A stretch of DNA of 36,310 nt. Origin: JBPEXY01 sp052031065 (GTDB lineage: Bacteria; Pseudomonadota; Gammaproteobacteria; Immundisolibacterales; Immundisolibacteraceae). Below are positions 8,890-15,297 of the stretch, one piece after another (position 1 is the stretch's first letter; each line of letters opens with the position of its first letter). The translations under genes and the position numbers were made by a program. The notes under the pieces were generated by a model that saw only the letters and a program-made list of their open reading frames with translations, was not told the origin of the DNA and did not search any database. Where the stretch lies: contig JBPEXY010000309.1 of the NCBI GenBank assembly GCA_052031065.1, positions 1 through 36,310 on the forward strand. Direction: 5' to 3'.

Positions 8890-9203
8890 TTCTTGTTCCC
8901 GGTTTCTAAAGATTAGGGAAATGCCCGGCGCAGGCCCCGACCTGCCTCGCTGATAAGCTGGATGATCATGATAATCCCTGCGGTGGCAAACTGTACGCTA
9001 CCCAACCAACCTGCACGGCAAAAAACTGCGTCATTGCTTGCCTGACCGACAGACAATGGCTACTTGGTTGGCGGCACGGCTTCAGATGCGTACCAGAGAA
9101 CGAAAAACGGCGGCCCAAAAACTTTGGGCCGCCGTCCGGTAGAGTGCTGTACCTGAGTAATAGCGGTAGCAACGGGAACCCTCGATTCCCCCGGTTTGAA
9201 GAA
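8890..9203. other. Intergenic region between the export operon and the Rieske cluster
   Basis: This 314-bp gap must hold the promoter of the adaptor gene on the minus strand, but I see no convincing -35/-10 pair. The only clear element is the intrinsic terminator at 9103-9135 that ends the Rieske transcript. A 68-codon minus-strand frame here lacks a ribosome site and recognisable content. Confidence 0.6.
9103..9135 (-). terminator. Intrinsic terminator of the beta1-alpha1 Rieske unit
   Basis: A perfect 13-bp stem (arms 9107-9119 and 9123-9135) with a 3-nt loop is followed on the minus strand by five T residues (9103-9107 read in reverse). It lies about 70 nt after the alpha1 stop codon, so Rieske transcription ends before the export operon. 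Confidence 0.92.
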
Positions 9204-10469
9204 TCAGTAAGCCATTAGCTCACGATATTTCTGCCAGAAACCGCGGATAGTGGTTTCGGTAACCAGATGATCCTGATCCTCTGCTGTCTTACCACCCATC
9301 TGAATCACGTTACGGGCATCGCGACTACGGGTGATCGCCTGTTGACAGATCACACTCGACTCCCCATCTTCCATGGAGATGAGCCCGGCAGGTCCAATGA
9401 GGTTAATCTGCTTCAGACGGATCGCATCAAGCTCCTGGTCGTCATCTTCGTAGCCGAAATAGGTCCAGACCAGCTCAAACTCGTTCTCGTTTTTCGGCAC
9501 GATCTGGCGCACCGCGAGCGTATTCTGAATCTGCTGGATCACCAGTGTCGGCATGATGGAAAGAATCACCAGCGTCGTATTATCACCCCACTCGCCGGCG
9601 CGGCCAGCCAGCAACGACATATCGGCAAGACTGTACTCCCCCGCCTGATAGGTGCGCAGATGGGCATCGTTGGTCTCCTTCAACGACGCTTCACTGTCGG
9701 TACCCGACTGGGAAAAAAGCACGGTGTTCCAGCCGTTGGAAATGCGTACTCCACCGGTTTGCGACGAACGGTAGAGACCAAAAGTCATGTGAAACAGGTG
9801 CAACAGACTGGCGTGATAAGGGTCTTTGGTGTTTTCGGCGTAGAATTTCCAGTTGCTGGGGATGTACTGGCGGGCATGGCCGAGCACCTTCACCGGACGG
9901 TTAAAGATACGCTTGACGTGAAAATTCACATCACTATCACCACCGAGATAGGCATCAACATCCTCCATATCCCGGTCGAAAGTACCAAATACCGCACCAT
10001 TGTAGTTTTCCACCCGGATTTTTCGTACCGGGTTGGCGGCCATATCGAAATCCTCCGGCATGCCGCCATTGCCGCCCAGCCCACGGCGGAATGGCACTCC
10101 GATCAGGTCACCTCTATTGTTGAAACTCCATTGATGATAGACACAGGTATGGCTGCCATCCGAGCTGCCGCAATTTTCGCGAATCACCAGTGCCCCACGA
10201 TGGGAACAACGATTCTCCCAGGCGTAGATCTCGCCGTCATCATCGCGCACCATCACCACCGGAATATCGCCAATGAAGGTTGATTTAAAATCACCTGGGT
10301 TGGGCACTTCGGCATCCAGGCCGAGGAAATTCCAGGTCGGCCCCTGGAAAATGCGCTCCATTTCACGGTCGTAGACCGCCCGCTCATTAAAAACGCCATA
10401 GGGCACGGAGTCACACACACCAGGCTCCGGCCAGTTCAGCTCAATACCACCGGTCACTCTTGCGTCCAT
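9204..10469 (-). CDS. Rieske aromatic ring-hydroxylating oxygenase, alpha subunit (alpha1)
   Basis: The 421-aa product is the catalytic large subunit of a Rieske non-heme iron oxygenase, expected to add oxygen to an aromatic ring with electrons passed from a ferredoxin or reductase. The [2Fe-2S] ligands are C88, H90, C109 and H112 (CSHRG ... CVYHQW). The mononuclear iron site is D216-x2-H219-x4-H224 (DPYHASLLH), with distal aspartate D368 in SMEDGE. Segments such as EVPNPGDFKST and the DPYHASLLH context resemble the large subunits of salicylate 5-hydroxylase (NagG) and anthranilate dioxygenase (AndAc), so a hydroxy- or aminobenzoate-like substrate is my best inference. The ATG has GAGG about 6 nt upstream. 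It lies 51 nt after the beta1 gene, forms one unit with it, and ends in an intrinsic terminator. Confidence 0.93.
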   Translation of the reverse strand: MDARVTGGIELNWPEPGVCDSVPYGVFNERAVYDREMERIFQGPTWNFLGLDAEVPNPGDFKSTFIGDIPVVMVRDDDGEIYAWENRCSHRGALVIRENCGSSDGSHTCVYHQWSFNNRGDLIGVPFRRGLGGNGGMPEDFDMAANPVRKIRVENYNGAVFGTFDRDMEDVDAYLGGDSDVNFHVKRIFNRPVKVLGHARQYIPSNWKFYAENTKDPYHASLLHLFHMTFGLYRSSQTGGVRISNGWNTVLFSQSGTDSEASLKETNDAHLRTYQAGEYSLADMSLLAGRAGEWGDNTTLVILSIMPTLVIQQIQNTLAVRQIVPKNENEFELVWTYFGYEDDDQELDAIRLKQINLIGPAGLISMEDGESSVICQQAITRSRDARNVIQMGGKTAEDQDHLVTETTIRGFWQKYRELMAY

Positions 10470-10520
10470 TTCTGCCTCACTTGTTGGTCAATTAGCTTAT
10501 TTAGCGCTGGTTTAGTCGCA

Positions 10521-10991
10521 TCAGATTGGGGTAACCATCAGCGTCTGGATACGGTAGGTATCAAAAACGCAGATCTTCTCTTTGAATTTGAGCTGGTCTC
10601 CATCGCGCACAACAACGTCATCATATCTACCGACGTTATACACACGGGTTTCGCCATCAAGCAGGGTCTGAAACACCGCATAGTTGGTTTGCGCCCGAAT
10701 TTCGTCACTGGATTCATCAACGATTCGGGTATTACTCACCAGGTGGCGGTAAAAATGGGGGGCGTAGATATTGGCGTTACGCAGAGCCACAATCCGGTCA
10801 CGCAACATACCGCGACTGTCGCAGAACATCACCGCAACCGGTAAGCCAGCATCGGCATTCTCTCTGGGAATGACTTTATAGAGACACTGTTCGGTAAAAA
10901 ATTCGGGCCAGCGTTCCAGGTCATCATCATCAATACAGGCGACATAGTCATTCTGCAGATTCTGTACTGCCAGAAGTGTTTCGTAGCTCAT
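10521..10991 (-). CDS. Rieske oxygenase small (beta) subunit, SnoaL-like fold (beta1)
   Basis: The 156-aa product has the size and pattern of ring-hydroxylating dioxygenase beta subunits, which adopt a cone-shaped SnoaL/NTF2-like fold and help assemble alpha3beta3 hexamers. Typical landmarks are an early acidic segment followed by an aromatic patch (DDDDLERWPEFF), then RGMLRDRI and the HFYRHLVSNTRI strand region. It precedes alpha1 by 51 nt in an unusual beta-then-alpha order. The ATG has no strong ribosome site at normal spacing; AAGGA lies about 13 nt upstream. A terminator separates it from alpha2, so it needs its own promoter. It may serve both alpha1 and alpha2, which are close paralogues. 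Confidence 0.88.
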   Translation of the reverse strand: MSYETLLAVQNLQNDYVACIDDDDLERWPEFFTEQCLYKVIPRENADAGLPVAVMFCDSRGMLRDRIVALRNANIYAPHFYRHLVSNTRIVDESSDEIRAQTNYAVFQTLLDGETRVYNVGRYDDVVVRDGDQLKFKEKICVFDTYRIQTLMVTPI

Positions 10992-11076
10992 CGTTGGGAC
11001 CAGTCCTTAATGATTGAATAAATTCTGGTCACAAATTCTGCCCAGATAGGCGGGAAACTCCCTGACCCATATCAAA

Positions 11077-11089
11077 CATTGGCCCAATG
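11077..11089. promoter_or_regulatory. Palindrome upstream of the beta1-alpha1 unit
   Basis: CATTGG-C-CCAATG is a perfect 13-bp palindrome located 86 bp before the beta1 start and inside the only space available for its promoter (10992-11115). It could be an operator. I see no good sigma-70 hexamer pair nearby. Confidence 0.35.
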
Positions 11090-11115
11090 GTGCGCCGACT
11101 CGATTTTCACCAGAC

Positions 11116-11146
11116 AAAAAAAAACGGGCCGAAGCCCGCTTTTTTA
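11116..11146 (-). terminator. Intrinsic terminator after alpha2
   Basis: The stem CGGGC / GCCCG (11125-11129 and 11134-11138) with a CGAA loop has an A9 tract on one side and a T-run on the other, so it can work in both directions. On the minus strand it lies 20 nt after the alpha2 stop and is followed by nine T residues. It separates alpha2 from beta1. Confidence 0.9.
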
Positions 11147-11165
11147 ATCGCCATGTACTGCTACG

Positions 11166-12440
11166 TTAACAGTCCATCAACAATCGATACCTGTTCCAGA
11201 AACTACGGATCGGCCCCTCAGTCACCAGATGCGGCTCGTCCTTGAAGTCTCGGCCTGCCATCTGAATACAGGAGAGCTGATCACCGTCCCGAATGGTAGC
11301 GTTTTGCACCAGCTCGCACGCTTCACCATCTTCCATCGAAATGAGGCCGGCGGGGCCAATCAGGTTAACCTGCTTTTCGCGGATGGCATCCATCTCAGCG
11401 TCGTCATCGGCATAGCCAAAATAGGTCCAGATCAACTCAAACTTATCGACACCGCGGGGCAATATCTGGCGTACCGCAAGGGTGTTCTGAATCTGCTGCA
11501 CCACCAGACTCGGCATAATCGACAGAATTACCAGGGTAACGCCATCGTCGTACTCCTTGCGGCCAGCCAGCAGTGACATATCGTCAAGACTATAACCATC
11601 CTGGTAGGTACGCAGGTCACTGGCTTTGGTCTCAGAGATAGTCTCCTCGTTATCGGTACCGGCTTCAGAAAAGAGCACGCTGTGCCACTCGTCACCGAGA
11701 CTGATACCACCGGTCTGCGACGAACGGTAAAGACCAAAAGTCATATGAAACAGATGCAGCAGACTGGCGTGGTAGGGGTCCTTGGTGTTCTCCGCGTAAA
11801 CCTTCCAGTTGCTGTTGACAAACTGGCGGGTGGTTCCCAGCACCTTTAACGGGCGGTGCAGGATTCGCTTCATGTGGTAGCTGACATCATTGTCACCACC
11901 GAGGTAACTCTCCACATCACCACGATCAAAATCGAAGGTACCGAAAATGAGCCCGTGATAGTTTTCCACCCGCACTTTCTGCAGGCCATGCTCTTTCATG
12001 TCGAAATCTTTCGGGTAACCACCCTTGCCAGCGAGACCACGGCGAAACGGCACACCCACCAGATCACCCCTGGCGTCAAAAGCCCACTGGTGATAAACAC
12101 AGGTGTAGGTGCCATCACTGTTGTTACCGCGGTTCTCCCGGCAAACCAGCGCTCCACGGTGAGCACAGCGATTGACCCAGGCATGGATTTCACCATCCTG
12201 ACCGCGGGTCACTACTACCGGCGTGTCGCCAATATGGGTGGACTTGAAATCTCCGGGATTGGGAATTTCCGCTTCAAGAGCGAGGAAATTCCAGGAAGGC
12301 CGGAACAGCCGTTCCTGTTCAAGCTCGTAGGTCGCCTGATCACTGAACACCGCAAAGGGCACAGAATCACTGACACCGGCTTCAGGCCAGTTAAGTTTTG
12401 AAATGGTTTCGAGAGCAGCAGAGTCGGTTTTAGCATCCAT
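11166..12440 (-). CDS. Rieske aromatic ring-hydroxylating oxygenase, alpha subunit (alpha2)
   Basis: The 424-aa product is a close paralogue of alpha1: by eye about two residues in three are identical, including long shared runs around the iron site. Rieske ligands are C92, H94, C114 and H117; the iron site is D221-x2-H224-x4-H229, with distal aspartate D371 in SMEDGE. The Rieske loop is one residue longer than in alpha1. The frame continues upstream to 12476, but the ATG at 12440 has an AGGTGA ribosome site 5 nt away and gives an N-terminus (MDAK...) matching alpha1 (MDAR...), so I prefer it. The gene stands alone between two terminators with its own regulatory region, without a beta gene in its unit. 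It probably acts with beta1 or beta2 and targets a salicylate- or anthranilate-like aromatic acid. Confidence 0.93.
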   Translation of the reverse strand: MDAKTDSAALETISKLNWPEAGVSDSVPFAVFSDQATYELEQERLFRPSWNFLALEAEIPNPGDFKSTHIGDTPVVVTRGQDGEIHAWVNRCAHRGALVCRENRGNNSDGTYTCVYHQWAFDARGDLVGVPFRRGLAGKGGYPKDFDMKEHGLQKVRVENYHGLIFGTFDFDRGDVESYLGGDNDVSYHMKRILHRPLKVLGTTRQFVNSNWKVYAENTKDPYHASLLHLFHMTFGLYRSSQTGGISLGDEWHSVLFSEAGTDNEETISETKASDLRTYQDGYSLDDMSLLAGRKEYDDGVTLVILSIMPSLVVQQIQNTLAVRQILPRGVDKFELIWTYFGYADDDAEMDAIREKQVNLIGPAGLISMEDGEACELVQNATIRDGDQLSCIQMAGRDFKDEPHLVTEGPIRSFWNRYRLLMDC

Positions 12441-12507
12441 AACAGTCACCTGTTGGCGTCGGAACAGGCCAGGCAAGGGCGTCCCGACTTTTCATTGAAT
12501 TTTTGCA

Positions 12508-12526
12508 CCGCTCGCTAAAAGAGCGG
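12508..12526 (-). promoter_or_regulatory. Hairpin in the alpha2 mRNA leader
   Basis: CCGCTC (12508-12513) and GAGCGG (12521-12526) form a 6-bp stem with a 7-nt loop about 70 nt before the alpha2 start, inside the predicted leader. No terminator-type U-run follows in the sense direction. Function unknown. Confidence 0.3.
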
Positions 12527-12553
12527 CCTGATTCCTCTTTTTTTATGGCAGGA

Positions 12554-12614
12554 ATTCTACCTGATGTGGCTGCAGGGCGCACAAACTGACGGCCCTGTGA
12601 AACCACCTGACGGC
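12554..12614 (-). promoter_or_regulatory. Candidate activator-dependent promoter of alpha2
   Basis: On the minus strand a -10 hexamer TAGAAT (12559 to 12554, five of six consensus bases) has no recognisable -35 at 17-bp spacing (GTGCGC instead). Just upstream are two direct copies of GCCGTCAG (12593-12586 and 12614-12607) exactly 21 bp apart, centred near -42 and -63 from the predicted start. Two same-orientation half-sites with a 21-bp period next to a weak -35 is the arrangement used by AraC/XylS-family activators. No such regulator gene is in the window. Confidence 0.45.
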
Positions 12615-12651
12615 TACACTCGGAATAACGACCAACAGGAACAGGAGAGAG

Positions 12652-12680
12652 AAAAAAAGACGGCGCGATAAACGCGCCGT
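12652..12680 (-). terminator. Intrinsic terminator of the alpha3-beta2 unit
   Basis: The 8-bp GC-rich stem ACGGCGCG / CGCGCCGT (12660-12667 and 12673-12680) with a 5-nt loop is followed on the minus strand by a near-continuous T-run (12652-12658). It lies about 95 nt after the beta2 stop. Two weaker stem-loops (12691-12706 and 12712-12734) lie between the stop and this terminator and may shape the 3' end. Confidence 0.9.
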
Positions 12681-12775
12681 TTAAGTGGAGCACCCTTGCC
12701 TGGGTGAGGTGCAGCGTGATGTTCCACCACGCTGGAAGTGTTCCCGGGCACGCCAGGATAATTGTGGACCTAAAG

Positions 12776-13258
12776 CTAGATGGGGTAGACGATGTATCGC
12801 GGCACCACGTTGGTATCGAGTATCGCCTTACGCTTTCTCAGTTTGGCGGTGCCGTTAACAACGATCTCATCCTCATAACATCCAGAAGCCAGCACCTGGG
12901 TAATACCGGTGTCGTCGGTGTACATCACCGTGAAATTCGTTTTCGCGGCATATAGGTCGTCACCCAGTGGCTCACAGCGGGTTGGCTGGAGGAAGTGGCG
13001 GGTCTGGTATTCCTCAAAAGTTCCTGCCCATATCTGGTCGACATATTTCACCCGGTCCTGCAACCGTTCGCGGCAATCGTCGAACATGTAACCAACCGGC
13101 AACTCGCCATCCTCATTCTCTTTGGAACGGCAATAGTATTCAGCCTGGGCATCGAAAGTCGCTAGCCAGCCCGGCATATTCTGCTCATCAAGTGCGGCGA
13201 TGTAGTCCGACTGTAATTCCGCGATCTGCGCGCGGATCTCTGCATTGACACGACTCAT
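12776..13258 (-). CDS. Rieske oxygenase small (beta) subunit (beta2)
   Basis: The 160-aa product is a second ring-hydroxylating dioxygenase beta subunit with a SnoaL/NTF2-like fold: an N-terminal helical pair (EIRAQIAELQSDYIAALDEQ), the RLQDRVKYVDQ helix, the RHFLQPTRCEPLGDD strand region and a C-terminal strand. It overlaps the alpha3 stop by 4 nt (ATGA), so the two are translationally coupled and almost certainly form one alpha-beta enzyme. It resembles beta1 only at fold level, which suggests the two alpha/beta pairs are of different ages or origins. The unit ends at a strong terminator. Confidence 0.88.
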   Translation of the reverse strand: MSRVNAEIRAQIAELQSDYIAALDEQNMPGWLATFDAQAEYYCRSKENEDGELPVGYMFDDCRERLQDRVKYVDQIWAGTFEEYQTRHFLQPTRCEPLGDDLYAAKTNFTVMYTDDTGITQVLASGCYEDEIVVNGTAKLRKRKAILDTNVVPRYIVYPI

Positions 13259-14445
13259 GAGGTTGCCCTCCGAAAGCCCATTTTTTTACGGTAGTATTCC
13301 CAGCGCGGCAGGTTGCCGGTTTCATCATTCTGTTTAGGGCTAAAGGTCAGCTCTCGCTCGTTGCCGACTCCCTTTTGAAAAATGGCGTTGCCCGGGGAGA
13401 TGTTGCCGTGGTGAATACGGGTAAAAATCGCCGCATCCTCAAGACTGATTAGACCACTCGGGCCAAGCAGATTGGACGCCTGGCGCAGCCGGTGGCGGGC
13501 CATATCCTCGTCATCATCTTCGTGATAGAAGTACGCGTAGTGCACCTCGGTATGGTTGTAATCACGCGGAAACGCGAAGCGGATGTTGAGCATATCGAGA
13601 TGCTTGGTCATCACCGTGATCGGGAAGGTGGCGATCACCAACGAACCGTTACTGGTTTCGGTACCCCGAAATTCGATCAGACTGGGATCGTCGAGCAAAT
13701 CCACCTTGGTCGGCATGGTCAGATCGGCTTCAAAAACAATATGGCCATTTTCGGTGGGTGTCTGCGACCCCTTGCCACCCTGCCAGTTGAGCAACTTGAA
13801 TGCCGGGTGCAGTAGCGGCGCGTGGTAACCGTCGTTATCGACGTAGGCTTTCCAGTTGCAGGCGTAGTTGACCTTTTGGTAGCCGAGCAGGCGGATCCTG
13901 CCATCACCACCGAGAATTCTCGACAGCGGATCTTTCATCCGCTCACCCATCCAGCTGTCGAGATCAGGGGTTTCGTCACTCATGGTGGCGAAGATCAGAC
14001 CGCAGAACTCCTCGACCCGAATCTCCTTTAAACCAAATTTCTGTTTGTCGAAACTGGGTGAAAAATCGTCGGTATTGGGACAGCCAACCAGTGCACCTTT
14101 GGAGTCAAACAGCCAACGGTGGTAGGGGCATTCGTACTCCAGCTGGTTGCCACGGTTTTTGGTCTCAACCAGTGCTCCGCGATGGGCGCAGGCGTTATGG
14201 AATACTCGCACTTTGCCGTCATCACTGTGGATGACCAGGATCGGCATTTCACCGATATAGAAACGCTTGAAATCGCCGACTTCAGGAATCTCTCCACGAT
14301 GGCCAACGATCTGCCATTCTGGACCATAGAAAAACTTCTCCAGTTCCAGCTGATAGAGCGCCGGGTCATCAAAAACGACTTTTGGTATCTCGTTAAGGTT
14401 TGCTGGCCACTCCAGCGACGTAATCAAATCAGTATTCGCATTCAC
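13255..14445 (-). CDS. Rieske aromatic ring-hydroxylating oxygenase, alpha subunit (alpha3)
   Basis: The 396-aa product is a third Rieske oxygenase large subunit, clearly divergent from alpha1 and alpha2. Rieske ligands are C86, H88, C106 and H109 (CAHRG ... CPYHRW); the iron site is D205-x2-H208-x4-H213 (DGYHAPLLH), with distal aspartate D337 in SLEDAA. The frame is open to a TTG at 14463, but the GTG at 14445 is preceded by a GGAGG/GGGGA purine stretch at suitable spacing and gives a normal family start, so I prefer it. It is the first gene of the alpha3-beta2 unit and is preceded by palindromic operator candidates. The substrate is not predictable; the lower similarity to the other two alphas suggests a different compound, perhaps another step of the same pathway. 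Confidence 0.92.
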   Translation of the reverse strand: MNANTDLITSLEWPANLNEIPKVVFDDPALYQLELEKFFYGPEWQIVGHRGEIPEVGDFKRFYIGEMPILVIHSDDGKVRVFHNACAHRGALVETKNRGNQLEYECPYHRWLFDSKGALVGCPNTDDFSPSFDKQKFGLKEIRVEEFCGLIFATMSDETPDLDSWMGERMKDPLSRILGGDGRIRLLGYQKVNYACNWKAYVDNDGYHAPLLHPAFKLLNWQGGKGSQTPTENGHIVFEADLTMPTKVDLLDDPSLIEFRGTETSNGSLVIATFPITVMTKHLDMLNIRFAFPRDYNHTEVHYAYFYHEDDDEDMARHRLRQASNLLGPSGLISLEDAAIFTRIHHGNISPGNAIFQKGVGNERELTFSPKQNDETGNLPRWEYYRKKMGFRRATS

Positions 14446-14477
14446 CGCAATCCCCGCCTCCAAGGTGAGTTTTCTGT

Positions 14478-14501
14478 CCGTTAATCACTAACGGCCCGTT
14501 A
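14478..14501. promoter_or_regulatory. Triple CCGTTA half-sites before alpha3
   Basis: CCGTTA (14478-14483), its inverse TAACGG (14489-14494) and CCGTTA again (14496-14501) lie 33-56 bp before the alpha3 start; the last two form a 13-bp palindrome. They could be a repressor or activator site in the leader or core promoter. Confidence 0.35.
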
Positions 14502-14537
14502 TTGGCGGCGAATAGTGTCACGCGCTGGTGACCAGGT

Positions 14538-14587
14538 TACTGACCTGTGTCAGTATCGACTGAATCGTCAGTTACGGCGGTAACTGA
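14538..14587. promoter_or_regulatory. Two phased palindromes upstream of alpha3
   Basis: Two perfect inverted repeats, each with a 4-nt centre, lie in tandem: TACTGAC-CTGT-GTCAGTA (14538-14555) and TCAGTTAC-GGCG-GTAACTGA (14568-14587). Their centres are 31 bp apart, about three helical turns, so dimers would bind the same DNA face. They lie about 94-142 bp before the alpha3 start and are the best operator candidates for the alpha3-beta2 unit. The right palindrome contains CGTCAGTT, also found at the proximal alpha2 repeat. Confidence 0.55.
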
Positions 14588-14635
14588 TTCCCGGCGGAGC
14601 GACGCCCGCAACGAAGAGCGGGAAAAGGTTCAGGG

Positions 14636-14679
14636 ACCCGGGCTTAGGACCCGGGTTTAAATATCCGGTTTAAATATCC
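14636..14679 (-). repeat. Stem-loop and 13-bp tandem repeat after the phosphatase gene
   Basis: A 7-bp stem ACCCGGG / CCCGGGT (14636-14642 and 14650-14656) adjoins two exact tandem copies of GGTTTAAATATCC (14654-14666 and 14667-14679). On the minus strand this follows the phosphatase stop by 20-60 nt. It may be a weak terminator, as no clear U-run follows, or simply low-complexity spacer. Confidence 0.45.
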
Positions 14680-14699
14680 GGGTATTAAGATTCTGGATT

Positions 14700-15179
14700 T
14701 CAGGTGTCTGGGGTAAGAAGTGTTTCCAGCAGCCCTTCGGCAGCATGCTCAAGCAGATTAAGAACCCGTTCAAAGCCGAGCCCGTCTCCGTAGTAGGGGT
14801 CTGGCACCTCATCTTCGGGCAGTAGCGGAGCAAATTCCATCATCAAACGAACCCGCTGGCGCTGCCGCTCATTGGCGGCAAGTTCACGCAACAGCTGATA
14901 GTTATGCCGGTCCATGGCCAACAGCAGGTCGAAGGTGTCGAAATCAGCGCTGCTGACCTGCCGTGCCCGCTGGGGACTCAAATCGATACCGCGGGCCATT
15001 GCCGCCTGTTGGGAGCGCCGGTCCGGCGGCTGGCCAACATGGTAGGCATGGGTGCCTGCCGAATCGATGACGAAGCGGTGAGACAGCTCGCGCTGCTCAA
15101 CGAGTTTACGAAACACCCCTTCGGCACTGGGCGACCGACAGATGTTACCCATACAGACAAAGCAGATTTTTAATTCCAT
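14700..15179 (-). CDS. Low-molecular-weight protein-tyrosine phosphatase
   Basis: The 159-aa product is a cytosolic LMW tyrosine phosphatase. The P-loop C9-MGNIC-R15-S starts at residue 9, and the catalytic acid is D127 in DPYYG, both as in the family. The frame is open to 15248, but the ATG at 15179 gives the usual family length and places the P-loop near the N-terminus. Bacterial members act either on tyrosine kinases of polysaccharide export (Wzb type) or on other phosphotyrosine or phosphoarginine proteins. No kinase or polysaccharide gene is nearby, so its target is unknown. It lies 118 nt after tilS on the same strand and marks the border between the housekeeping block and the Rieske cluster. 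Confidence 0.92.
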   Translation of the reverse strand: MELKICFVCMGNICRSPSAEGVFRKLVEQRELSHRFVIDSAGTHAYHVGQPPDRRSQQAAMARGIDLSPQRARQVSSADFDTFDLLLAMDRHNYQLLRELAANERQRQRVRLMMEFAPLLPEDEVPDPYYGDGLGFERVLNLLEHAAEGLLETLLTPDT

Positions 15180-15297
15180 TTCCCTACCCCACATGAAGCG
15201 CTCATCACCGGTTGGCGGCGAATAATAGTCGTCGCAACAACTGAACACCCCGGAAACGCTACCGCACTGATTGACCTATTCAGTTTTGTTTATTCAG

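Noticed and set aside
9267..10283. Long 338-codon open frame on the plus strand opposite alpha1
   Set aside because: It mirrors the codons of a clearly real Rieske gene, has no ribosome site and shows no family motif. Similar shadows lie opposite alpha2 and alpha3.
12441..12476. Upstream extension of alpha2 to an ATG at 12476
   Set aside because: The ATG at 12440 has a well-placed AGGTGA and its N-terminus matches alpha1; the extra 12 residues have no counterpart.
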